Assembly: GCA_043773745.1 (NCBI GenBank)
Contig: JAYVEV010000132.1
Location: 5,544 to 69,543, forward strand
Length of the DNA: 64,000 nt
Source: UKL13-2 sp043773745
Lineage (GTDB): Bacteria; Pseudomonadota; Gammaproteobacteria; Burkholderiales; Usitatibacteraceae
Direction of reading: 5' to 3'
The notes under the pieces are model-generated. The model did not search any database. It was not told the DNA's origin and was given only the letters and a program-made list of their open reading frames with translations. Below, one piece after another: positions 1 through 7,705 of the stretch. Both the position numbers and the translations under genes were made by a program. The first letter of the stretch is position 1. Each line of letters starts with the position of its first letter.

Positions 1-61
1 CGAGATTAAACATCATCTCGGCAGAATGGGGAACGAGCACGGATTTTACGACTTTAGACAT
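1..61 (-). CDS. ratA: RatA-type START/SRPBCC protein, N-terminal fragment
   Basis: Only the first 20 codons are inside the window; the gene continues past the left edge. Reading leftward from the ATG at 61 gives MSKVVKSVLVPHSAEMMFNL, which matches the start of the RatA/Coq10-like START-domain family (E. coli RatA has a similar LVPYSAEQMYQLV start). RatA was described in E. coli as a toxin blocking 70S ribosome association, and the family is related to ubiquinone-binding Coq10 proteins. The divergent arrangement with smpB is the classic ratA/smpB neighbourhood and supports the call. Domain completeness cannot be judged from this fragment. Confidence 0.8.
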   Translation of the reverse strand, partial: MSKVVKSVLVPHSAEMMFNL

Positions 62-143
62 GGTAATTAGCTGTAATGAGCGAGGAATTTCGGCGACGGC
101 ACAAGCCCGATCAGTTAAAATCAATACTTAACGAGAAGGCATT

Positions 144-593
144 ATGAGCATTGTTGACAATAAAAAAGCGTTTTTTGATTATTTTATCGAAGACCGTTAC
201 GAAGCAGGTTTGGTACTGCATGGCTGGGAAGTCAAAGCTATCCGGGCTGGTCGCGCGCAAATTAAAGAAGGTTATGTGGTGCTGCAAAATGGCGCTTTTT
301 ATTTGATTGGCGCGCATATTTCACCGCTTGATTCCGCATCCACCCATGTCACCCCCGACACTGTGCGCACCCGCAAGCTGCTGCTGAACGCGGCTGAAAT
401 CGACAAGCTGATTGGCAAGGTCGAGCAGCGCGGTTATACCGTGGTGCCGCTGAATCTCCATTATTCAAAAGGCAATGTGAAGCTTGATATCGGCGTGGCC
501 AAAGGTAAAAAGCAATACGACAAGCGCGCCACCGAAAAAGAAAAAGACGGCAAACGCGAGCAGCAACAGGCGATGAAAAAATTTGCTGAGTAA
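144..593 (+). CDS. smpB: SsrA-binding protein SmpB
   Basis: This is the tmRNA partner that delivers alanyl-tmRNA to stalled ribosomes in trans-translation. The 149 residues match the usual family length. The N-terminal part (IVDNKKAFFDYFIEDRYEAG) and the GLVLHGWEVKAIRAGRAQIK segment are diagnostic of the SmpB OB-fold core. The lysine/arginine-rich C-terminal tail (KKQYDKRATEKEKDGKREQQ) is the part that becomes helical in the ribosomal mRNA channel. The ATG is preceded by an AGAAGG-like ribosome site. It is divergent from ratA, and its stop abuts the stop of the convergent transporter gene with no spacer. No tmRNA gene is visible in this window. Confidence 0.97.
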   Translation: MSIVDNKKAFFDYFIEDRYEAGLVLHGWEVKAIRAGRAQIKEGYVVLQNGAFYLIGAHISPLDSASTHVTPDTVRTRKLLLNAAEIDKLIGKVEQRGYTVVPLNLHYSKGNVKLDIGVAKGKKQYDKRATEKEKDGKREQQQAMKKFAE

Positions 594-1538
594 TTAACCC
601 TGCTCGGAGGCAGCACCCGTTGCCGGCTGCTGCCCAAAGGTCGTCGCCAACCCCGCGGCTACAATCATCACACCGCCCAGCCAGTCTTGCAGTCGTCCAT
701 TTTCATTGGCCAGAAAATGAGCGGCGATGGCGGCAACAATCAACTCAAACAATAAAATAACCGCTGCGCGATTGGCCGTGAGCTGACTCAGACCGTATTG
801 AAGCGCGACGCTGGTTGAGAAAAGTACCACGCCGATGACCGCGATCAACACAAAATGCGGAGCGGCGAGCGCGCCCCACTGCATAACGCTGGGCCCCAAT
901 AGCAATGCAACCGGCGCGGAAACAGTCGCAACGCCAATCGCGCCTGCCAATGATTTTGCCTCAGGCGTTAAATGATCGGCACCCTTTACCAGCACATTAC
1001 AAAGCGCAAACGCGAAGCCCGCGCAAAGCCCCAGCCATTCATAGCCATTGCGCGGCGCGGGAAAGCCCAATTCCGGCCGCCACAACATGGTGGCTGCGCC
1101 GGCCATCGCCAGTGCCATGGTGGCGTAACCAGCTGCCGTTAGCTGTTCGCGAAGTATCATGCGCGCCAGCGGCACTGTCCATAGCGGTGCCAGATAAAAC
1201 AGCAGCACGATGCGCAGCACCTCGGCCTCCATGACGGCAACCAGATAGGACACATTGGTGATGCCCACCGACAAGCCAATACCGGCTATCCACGCGGCGT
1301 TCCGATAGCGCCATTCTCCCGGACGCGGGGCAAATTCACGCCACGCTCGCCTGAATAGCAGGCCGCCAACTGTAATCGAGACCAGATAAGTCAGCAGCGT
1401 GGCGACCGGCACCGCCAGACCCGCCCCCTGCAATAATCGGTACGGATACCACAGGATGCCCCATGATGTGGCACCAAGCAGTAACGCCAGTACAGGACGA
1501 GAAGTTGATGCAGAATGCTGACTTGAATGATGAAACAA
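594..1538 (-). CDS. EamA-family drug/metabolite transporter
   Basis: A 314-residue integral membrane protein of the DMT superfamily. The hydrophobic profile fits about ten transmembrane helices arranged as two EamA repeats, the first around residues 15-150 and the second around 165-300. Glycine-rich helices near the start (VLALLLGATSWGILWYPYRL) and an acidic mid-protein segment (VMEAEVLRIVLLFYLAPLW) are typical of the family. Substrates of uncharacterised EamA proteins include amino acids, metabolites and drugs, and nothing here allows a choice. It is convergent with smpB and divergent from dapD. Confidence 0.85.
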   Translation of the reverse strand: MFHHSSQHSASTSRPVLALLLGATSWGILWYPYRLLQGAGLAVPVATLLTYLVSITVGGLLFRRAWREFAPRPGEWRYRNAAWIAGIGLSVGITNVSYLVAVMEAEVLRIVLLFYLAPLWTVPLARMILREQLTAAGYATMALAMAGAATMLWRPELGFPAPRNGYEWLGLCAGFAFALCNVLVKGADHLTPEAKSLAGAIGVATVSAPVALLLGPSVMQWGALAAPHFVLIAVIGVVLFSTSVALQYGLSQLTANRAAVILLFELIVAAIAAHFLANENGRLQDWLGGVMIVAAGLATTFGQQPATGAASEQG

Positions 1539-1707
1539 GAGTGAGCCCTTATAATGAAGATTGCTTAAGCGTGGTGTGCCGCGCAGATGGGCGTGGCAAT
1601 CGCACGAAGCTTCTGCCTCTGGTGAGTTTTATTTATCTATTTAGCAATACAAAATTATATATTTTACCTATCCCCACAACCCCAAATCAAACTGAAATCA
1701 ATCCGCC

Positions 1708-2541
1708 ATGAATACCGATCACCTGCAAACCATTATTGACGCCGCCTGGGAAACTCGGGCAAATCTGAACCCCGCCACGGTCAACAACGATTTGCGCGAA
1801 GCAGTAGAACGCACCATCGCCTATCTCGATACCGGCCTGATCCGGGTCGCTGAAAAAATCGGCGGCGAATGGGTGACGCACCAGTGGGTAAAAAAAGCGG
1901 TGCTGCTATCGTTCCGACTCAATGATAACCAAGTGATGGCTGGTGACGGCCAACCCGTCGCAGCCTACTTCGACAAAGTGCCAACCAAATTTGCGAACTA
2001 CACCGAATCCCATTTTCGCGCAGGCGGCTTTCGTGTAGTCCCGCCTGCCGTTGCGCGGCGTGGCGCATTCATTGGTAAAAATGTGGTGCTGATGCCTTCC
2101 TATGTAAATATCGGCGCCTATGTTGATGAAGGCACCATGGTTGATACCTGGGCGACTGTCGGCTCCTGCGCACAGATCGGCAAGAACGTACATTTGAGTG
2201 GTGGTGTCGGCATCGGCGGGGTGCTGGAGCCTTTGCAGGCCAACCCGACTATCATCGAAGACAACTGTTTTGTCGGCGCACGATCAGAGGTTGTCGAAGG
2301 CGTGATTGTTGGCGAGGGCTCGGTTATATCCATGGGCGTATTCATTGGCCAATCGACCAAAATTTATAACCGCGCCACTGGCGAGGTCAGCTACGGTAAA
2401 GTACCGCCATACTCAGTCGTGGTGGCGGGCAGCTTGCCCTCGGCGGATGGAAAGTACAGCTTGAATTGCGCGGTTATCGTCAAACAAGTGGATGCACAAA
2501 CGCGCTCGAAAACCAGCATCAACGATTTACTCAGAGCCTGA
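1708..2541 (+). CDS. dapD: 2,3,4,5-tetrahydropyridine-2,6-dicarboxylate N-succinyltransferase
   Basis: DapD transfers succinate from succinyl-CoA to tetrahydrodipicolinate in the succinylase branch of lysine and meso-diaminopimelate synthesis. The 277-residue length is standard. An N-terminal helical domain (about residues 1-100) is followed by a left-handed beta-helix of hexapeptide repeats from about residue 108 (GAFIGKNVVLMPSYVNIGAY, then GTMVDTWATVGSCAQIGKNV). The C-terminal PPYSVVVAGSLPS segment is also typical. It is the first gene of a codirectional group with pilU, whose start lies 36 nt downstream, but the functional link between them is unclear. Confidence 0.97.
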   Translation: MNTDHLQTIIDAAWETRANLNPATVNNDLREAVERTIAYLDTGLIRVAEKIGGEWVTHQWVKKAVLLSFRLNDNQVMAGDGQPVAAYFDKVPTKFANYTESHFRAGGFRVVPPAVARRGAFIGKNVVLMPSYVNIGAYVDEGTMVDTWATVGSCAQIGKNVHLSGGVGIGGVLEPLQANPTIIEDNCFVGARSEVVEGVIVGEGSVISMGVFIGQSTKIYNRATGEVSYGKVPPYSVVVAGSLPSADGKYSLNCAVIVKQVDAQTRSKTSINDLLRA

Positions 2542-2576
2542 TTAGCAGCGCTATCTCAAGGGAGCAGGGAGACAAT

Positions 2577-3719
2577 ATGGTGATTCTCGAAAAACTATTT
2601 CGCCTCATGTCGGAAAAAAAAGCATCGGATATTTTTGTCTCCGCGGGTGCCGCAATTCATATCAAAATTAATGGCAACGCCGTGCCGGTCAATCCGCAAA
2701 TCATGTCGGCGGAAGACTGCAAACGAGTTTGCTATGAAATTTTGAAGCCACAACAAATCGAAAAATTCGAGAAAGAGCTGGAGCTTAATTTCTCCTATCC
2801 GATTGAAGGCATCGGTAATTTCCGCGTCAACATGATGATGCAAAAAGCGAGTGTCGCCGCCGTGGTTCGCTTCATCAGCAATAGCGTGCCGCCGTTTGAA
2901 TCGCTTGAGCTGCCCAATGTGCTGCGACAGGTCATCATGGAAAAACGCGGTCTGGTGCTGGTGGTAGGTGCGACGGGTTCCGGCAAATCGACCTCGCTCG
3001 CAGCGATGATTGATTTCCGCAATCAAATGAAGACCGGTCATATTCTGACCTTTGAAGACCCGGTCGAATTTATGTTCACCTCGAAAAAATCCATCGTCAA
3101 CCAGCGTGAGATTGGCAGCGATTCACACTCTTTCCATGACGCGATGCGCAACGCGTTGCGGCAGGCACCCGATTGCATTCTGGTCGGCGAGATTCGCGAT
3201 GTCGAAACCATGAAGATGGCGATGATGTATTCACTGTCCGGCCATCTGTGTCTGGCCACGCTGCATGCCAATAACAGTTATCATGCGCTGAACCGGATTA
3301 TCAATTTCTTCCCGCTGGAGCAGCGCGCTGTGCTGCTGGGCGATTTGGCGGTGGCGCTGCGCTGCATCATGTCGCAACGGCTGGTGAAAAATATCGAAGG
3401 TACCCGCAGCCCGACCGTCGAGGTGCTGATGAATACCCAGAATATTGCAGACTTGGTTGAGGAAGGCCGCGTATCGGAGATCAAGGAAGCAATGGAAAAA
3501 TCCCTGACCCCCGGCTCACAAACCTTTGAGCAGGATTTATTCCGGCTCATCAAGGCAGGCCGTATTACGGTTGAGGAAGGAATGCTCAATGCTGATTCCG
3601 CCACCAACCTCTCGCTCCTGGTCGGCAACAGCGGCATGATGGAATCATTCAAGGCCAGCGACTTGCCCACCAAGCCGGGCATGGGCGGGCCGAATTTCAG
3701 TGAGTTCAAAATTAGCTAG
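2577..3719 (+). CDS. pilU: PilT/PilU-type twitching-motility ATPase
   Basis: A hexameric GspE-superfamily ATPase of the type IV pilus retraction class. The chosen ATG at 2577 has a strong GGAG/GGGA ribosome site and yields 380 residues, close to PilU length; an upstream in-frame extension would overlap dapD and lacks support. Walker A GATGSGKS lies at residues 131-138, an Asp-box-like EDPVEF segment follows near residue 160, and Walker B CILVGEIRD is near residue 200. The sequence resembles PilU more than PilT in its N-terminus (MVILEKLFRLMSEKKASDIF) and long C-terminal tail. No pilT is adjacent, although the two are often paired. Confidence 0.88.
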   Translation: MVILEKLFRLMSEKKASDIFVSAGAAIHIKINGNAVPVNPQIMSAEDCKRVCYEILKPQQIEKFEKELELNFSYPIEGIGNFRVNMMMQKASVAAVVRFISNSVPPFESLELPNVLRQVIMEKRGLVLVVGATGSGKSTSLAAMIDFRNQMKTGHILTFEDPVEFMFTSKKSIVNQREIGSDSHSFHDAMRNALRQAPDCILVGEIRDVETMKMAMMYSLSGHLCLATLHANNSYHALNRIINFFPLEQRAVLLGDLAVALRCIMSQRLVKNIEGTRSPTVEVLMNTQNIADLVEEGRVSEIKEAMEKSLTPGSQTFEQDLFRLIKAGRITVEEGMLNADSATNLSLLVGNSGMMESFKASDLPTKPGMGGPNFSEFKIS

Positions 3720-3744
3720 CCGCTGCACGTAAGGGAAGACTATC

Positions 3745-4236
3745 ATGAGCGACAGCCCCACACCTATTCCATCGGCAGCAATAATCGGGCCTGTAAAAGT
3801 TGATGCGCTGCCGTGGGAAAGCTGGGGCGAAGGCGAACGTTTCGGTAGCCGCGTGCAATGCTTGGCAGATTCGCGAAAAGGTGCGCAGATCGGCGTCATC
3901 ATTGAGGAATTGCCACCCGGGAAACAATCCTGCCCTTTCCATTACCACCTGCTCGAAGAAGAACACTTGATGGTGCTGGAAGGTACCGTGACGCTGAGGT
4001 TGGGCGATAAAACATTTGAGATGAGTGGCGGTGACTACATCCGTTTTCCCGCCGGTGAAGCGCTTGGGCATTGCCTGATTAATAACAGCGACAAACCCTG
4101 CAAATATTTATGCTTCGGCCCGCGCAACCCCAACGAAGTCGCGGTCTATCCTGATTCCGATAAGGTCATGGTGCGCGGCCTCGGCGAAATCTATCGTAAA
4201 TCGGCAACGCTGCAATATTGGGATGGCGAAAACTAG
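3745..4236 (+). CDS. Cupin-domain protein
   Basis: A 163-residue single-cupin protein. The metal-site motif 1 is visible at residues 66-80, with H66, H68, an acidic cluster E71-E73 and H74 (PFHYHLLEEEHLMVLEG), and motif 2 follows around residues 94-112 (GGDYIRFPAGEALGHCLIN). Such small cupins can be metal-dependent isomerases or dioxygenases, or sugar/auxin-binding-like proteins; the substrate cannot be read from sequence. It follows pilU by 25 nt on the same strand, so it may be cotranscribed. Confidence 0.85.
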   Translation: MSDSPTPIPSAAIIGPVKVDALPWESWGEGERFGSRVQCLADSRKGAQIGVIIEELPPGKQSCPFHYHLLEEEHLMVLEGTVTLRLGDKTFEMSGGDYIRFPAGEALGHCLINNSDKPCKYLCFGPRNPNEVAVYPDSDKVMVRGLGEIYRKSATLQYWDGEN

Positions 4237-4239
4237 CGC

Positions 4240-4409
4240 GTGACAGAACAACATTCACAAGCACTGGCGCGGCTTTTAGAGCAAAATGGGCTGGTGATAC
4301 CCGTAGATGCTGGTTTTTCATAGAACAATTGATTGCCCAATTTGGGTTGAACTCTCATCATCCGCACGCAATCCAAACATCCGAAGGTAAGCAGTTGTTT
4401 GTGGTGTAA
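4240..4409 (+). pseudogene. Probable gene remnant with a broken reading frame
   Basis: Just after the cupin gene, a GTG at 4240 opens a 27-codon frame (MTEQHSQALARLLEQNGLVI if read as a start) that stops at 4323. A second frame overlapping it continues to a stop at 4409 with a plausible coding-like end (EQLIAQFGLNSHHPHAIQTS). The two pieces look like the head and tail of one protein joined by a deletion or frameshift. I do not recognise the parent family. A short noncoding spacer with accidental frames is the alternative. Confidence 0.3.
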
Positions 4410-4439
4410 GCTATATTTGGACTTTATGATTTATCTCGC

Positions 4440-4823
4440 ATGAAATATTCTCAACGCAAAATAATCAGCTTCATCGCCATCATCGCCTTGCTGTTTGCGC
4501 AGCTCGCGGGGTCGGCATATGCATGCCCGATGCTGAATAGCAGCGTCACTGCGCAAATGCAAATGGCTAATTATGCTGATTTGACTTGCGATGATATGGA
4601 TATGGCCCAACCGGCGATGTGCAAGCACCATTGCGAAGATAACCAGCAAATCAACAATGATTCGCCGCTGGACCCATCCGCGCTCGCATTTATTCCTGCC
4701 TTCGTGGTCACTCTTACAGTCTCCGTTACCACAACATTTGAAACCACAATTGTTGCTGCTCCCTCGCTGCATCACGCCACTTCCCCGCCGCTGTCGATTC
4801 GAAACTGCTGTTTCCGTATTTGA
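4440..4823 (+). CDS. Small exported Met/Cys/His-rich protein at the head of the copper efflux operon
   Basis: A 127-residue protein with a clear Sec signal (IISFIAIIALLFAQLAGSAYA, cut after about residue 28). The mature part has a cluster of potential soft-metal ligands near residues 39-65: MQMANYAD, then CDDMDM, and MCKHHCE. A second hydrophobic stretch (about residues 80-105) and a final Cys pair (RNCCFRI) follow. I do not know a named family. Position immediately before a Cus-type RND operon and the ligand-rich patch suggest a periplasmic copper or silver binding or sensing role, which is inference. Confidence 0.6.
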   Translation: MKYSQRKIISFIAIIALLFAQLAGSAYACPMLNSSVTAQMQMANYADLTCDDMDMAQPAMCKHHCEDNQQINNDSPLDPSALAFIPAFVVTLTVSVTTTFETTIVAAPSLHHATSPPLSIRNCCFRI

Positions 4824-4890
4824 TCTCCTGACGCATTGATGGCCTGACTCCAACGGGGTCCGGCCTTGATTGTTTTCGTCCGGAGGTTTT

Positions 4891-6183
4891 ATGCGTTGTC
4901 ATTTTTATGCTGCCCTGCTGTCTGCTGTTTCATTGCTCATATCCTTGCCGTCGTATGCGGCACTATCGCTGGCCGAAGCTCAGCGCCTTGCCGCGAAAGA
5001 CGCGCCTGCCGTTGACGCACAAGCCGCCATCCTGCGCGCGGCACAGCAGTCGAGCCTGAGCGCAGGCGAATTATCCGACCCCAAGCTCATCCTCGGTGTT
5101 GATAATTTGCCGGTTGATACCGCTGACCGATTCAGCCTCACGCGCGACTTCATGACGATGCGTAAGATCGGCTTCATGCAGGAGTTCACCCGCTCGGAAA
5201 AACTAAAGCTCCGTGGCGAACGCGCCAATGCTGAGGTGCGCAAGGAAGCTGCCGTACTCGCGCTCACTGAAGTCAACCTACAGCGTGATGTTGCCTTGGC
5301 GTGGATTGATCGCTACTTCGCCGAGCGCCAGCTTGATCTGCTCAAAGAGCTTGCCCGTGAAAGTGAACTGCAAATCACCGCCGCACAGGCCGCGCTCGCG
5401 GGTGGCAAGGGGCAGGCTGCTGATCCGTTTGCAGCCCGTCTGGCCACCGCCCAGCTTGCTGATCGGATCATCGACAGTGAGCGGCTGGTGGCGCGTGCCC
5501 AAATTAATTTGGCACGCTGGCTTGGTGCCGCCGCGAAGCAGCCACTGGATGCCGCACCGGCATTCGATCAGCTTGCCCATCGCCATGCCGATTTAATCGC
5601 GCGGCTGGAAAGCCATCCGCATCTCGCCATGTATGCGCCGATGCAGTCAATGGCTGACAGCGAGATGCGTCTGGCTGAAGCAGCCAAACATCCCGACTGG
5701 AGTCTGGAAGTCGCTTATGCGCAGCGCGGTCCAGCCTTCTCCAATATGCTGTCGGTTGGGGTGCGGATTGACTTACCGATTTTTCAGAGCCGCCGGCAGG
5801 ACCCGACCATGGCATCCAAAGCCGCATTGGTTGAGCAGGTGCGGGCGCAAGCAGAAGACGCCAAGCGTATTCATACGGCCGAAATCGAGTCCCTGCTGGC
5901 TGACTGGGACGCCGCTGCCAATCGCGTACAGCGTTATCGCACCGAGCTGCTGCCGCTCGCGCACGAACGAACCGAAGTCGCGCTTGCCAGCTATCGCGGC
6001 GGCAGGAGCGATCTTGCGCCGGTACTCGAGGCGCGCAAAGGCGAGATCGAAACACGCATGAATCACCTGGGTGCGCAAAGCGAACTGGCACGCGCTTGGG
6101 CCCATCTCAACTTTCTGATCCCCGAGACAAACATCAGCAGCAGCAAAGAAAACGAAAACAAATGGAAATCAAATGAAAAATAA
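4891..6183 (+). CDS. TolC-family outer-membrane efflux channel (CusC/CzcC-like)
   Basis: The ATG at 4891 is preceded by CGGAGG, a strong ribosome site, giving 430 residues; the in-frame TTG at 4870 is unlikely. A signal peptide (AALLSAVSLLISLPSYAALS) is followed by the duplicated alpha-helical, coiled-coil architecture of the outer-membrane efflux family, seen in segments such as LSLAEAQRLAAKDAPAVDAQ and LALTEVNLQRDVALAWIDRY. There is no lipobox. It would form the outer-membrane exit duct for the CusB-like adaptor and CusA-like pump encoded next; its 3' end overlaps the adaptor start by 11 nt, consistent with translational coupling. Confidence 0.9.
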   Translation: MRCHFYAALLSAVSLLISLPSYAALSLAEAQRLAAKDAPAVDAQAAILRAAQQSSLSAGELSDPKLILGVDNLPVDTADRFSLTRDFMTMRKIGFMQEFTRSEKLKLRGERANAEVRKEAAVLALTEVNLQRDVALAWIDRYFAERQLDLLKELARESELQITAAQAALAGGKGQAADPFAARLATAQLADRIIDSERLVARAQINLARWLGAAAKQPLDAAPAFDQLAHRHADLIARLESHPHLAMYAPMQSMADSEMRLAEAAKHPDWSLEVAYAQRGPAFSNMLSVGVRIDLPIFQSRRQDPTMASKAALVEQVRAQAEDAKRIHTAEIESLLADWDAAANRVQRYRTELLPLAHERTEVALASYRGGRSDLAPVLEARKGEIETRMNHLGAQSELARAWAHLNFLIPETNISSSKENENKWKSNEK

Positions 6184-7705
6184 ACTTAGCTTGATATTGG
6201 CCATCGCCATCATTCTGGGGTTGGGCATGGGTGGTGGTTACTGGTTTGCCATGCGCCGCATGATGGCTGACACGACCATGCAAGCCGATTCCGGTGCGGC
6301 CGATGCAGCCAACAAAAAGCCCTTGTACTACTACGACCCGATGTACCCGCAGCAAAAATTCGATAAGCCCGGCAAATCACCCTTCATGGACATGATGCTG
6401 GTGCCGGTGTTTGGTGACGACGGCGCCGACAGTGGCTCGGTCAAAATCAGCTCGCGCATCGTGCAGAACCTGGGCATCCGCACCGCCGCAGTCAGCAAAG
6501 GCTCAATCGATAAAAAAGTGCAGGCCGTCGGCGCCGTCACATTCGATGAGCGCGCGGTTGCAGTGGTGCAGGCACGCGTCAATGGTTTTATCGAAAAACT
6601 ATGGGTGCGCGCGCCACTAGATCTTGTCCGGAAAGGACAGCCATTGGCGGAAATCCTGGCGCCGGAATGGGTTGCTGCGCAGGAAGAGTATCTGGCCCTG
6701 CGAAACAGTCCGCAGGCCAGCAATGAATTACGGCAAGCGGCACGCCAGCGTCTTATTTTGTTGGGCATGGCCGCATCAACCGTTGCCGCGATAGAGGCAG
6801 ATGGCAAAACACGACCACGCATCACGCTACTGGCCCCGATCAGCGGTGTGATTAGCGAACTCGGCGCGCGTGAAGGCATGACCGTGATGGCCGGCGCGAT
6901 GCTGTTTCGCATCAACGGGCTGTCAACCGTATGGGTGAATGCTGATGTGCCGGAAACGCAGGTAGCGTGGCTGAAACCGGGCAGCAATATTGAGGCGACC
7001 GTACCCGCCTATCCCGGCGAAGTATTCAAGGGCCGCATCACCGCGCTGCTGCCCGATATCAACGCCAGTACTCGCACGCTCAAGGCCCGCATCGAGGTCG
7101 CCAATCCCAATAGCCGCCTGGTGCCGGGCATGTATGCCACGGTCACCGTGACCGGCGCAGCCGCGCGTGAAGTACTGTTGGTGCCGTCCGAAGCTGTAAT
7201 CCAGACCGGCAAGCGTGCCGTGATTATCGTTGCCGATAGTGCGCAGGATGGCAAACAACAATTCGCCCCGATCGATGTGGCTATCGGTGCTGAAGCGAAT
7301 GGCATGACGGAAATCCGCAGTGGCCTGTCAGAAGGGATGAAGGTGGTGCTGTCGGGCCAATTCCTGATTGATTCCGAAGCGAGCCTCAAATCCACCACCA
7401 CGCGCATGAGTAATGCGCCAGGAACATCGCCAGAACTGCATAAGGGCGAAGGCAAGGTTGAGAAAATCGGCAAAGACAGCGTGATCATTTCACACGGGCC
7501 GATCCCGACGATGCAGATGGGCGCTATGACGATGGAATTCAAAGCGCCAAAATCAGGCGTGCCCGCCAACATCAAAGAAGGCGGGATGGTCTCGTTTGAA
7601 TTGATGATGACACCGAAGGGCGAGATGGCGCTTGGCAGTATTCAGCCGCTTGCTGCACAGGGCGCTGCCCCGGATGCGATGAAATCTGAAGGGATGAAAA
7701 AATGA
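6173..7705 (+). CDS. CusB-type RND periplasmic adaptor with C-terminal CusF-like domain
   Basis: A 510-residue membrane-fusion protein anchored by one N-terminal helix (residues 5-26). Around residues 51-80 there is a heavy-metal-binding domain (YYYDPMYPQQKFDKPGKSPF, then MDMMLVPVF) typical of CusB relatives. The lipoyl/beta-barrel adaptor body follows to about residue 405. The last ~85 residues form a CusF-like metallochaperone domain: a GKVEKIGKDSVIISHGPIPT segment, then the MQMGAMTMEF methionine motif. In E. coli CusF is a separate protein; here it is fused. The gene overlaps the channel gene upstream and the pump gene downstream. Confidence 0.93.
   Translation: MKNKLSLILAIAIILGLGMGGGYWFAMRRMMADTTMQADSGAADAANKKPLYYYDPMYPQQKFDKPGKSPFMDMMLVPVFGDDGADSGSVKISSRIVQNLGIRTAAVSKGSIDKKVQAVGAVTFDERAVAVVQARVNGFIEKLWVRAPLDLVRKGQPLAEILAPEWVAAQEEYLALRNSPQASNELRQAARQRLILLGMAASTVAAIEADGKTRPRITLLAPISGVISELGAREGMTVMAGAMLFRINGLSTVWVNADVPETQVAWLKPGSNIEATVPAYPGEVFKGRITALLPDINASTRTLKARIEVANPNSRLVPGMYATVTVTGAAAREVLLVPSEAVIQTGKRAVIIVADSAQDGKQQFAPIDVAIGAEANGMTEIRSGLSEGMKVVLSGQFLIDSEASLKSTTTRMSNAPGTSPELHKGEGKVEKIGKDSVIISHGPIPTMQMGAMTMEFKAPKSGVPANIKEGGMVSFELMMTPKGEMALGSIQPLAAQGAAPDAMKSEGMKK

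Noticed and set aside
5504..6091. A 195-codon minus-strand frame across the outer-membrane channel gene
   Set aside because: Antisense to a strong TolC-type gene and Arg/Pro-rich as expected of a chance frame.
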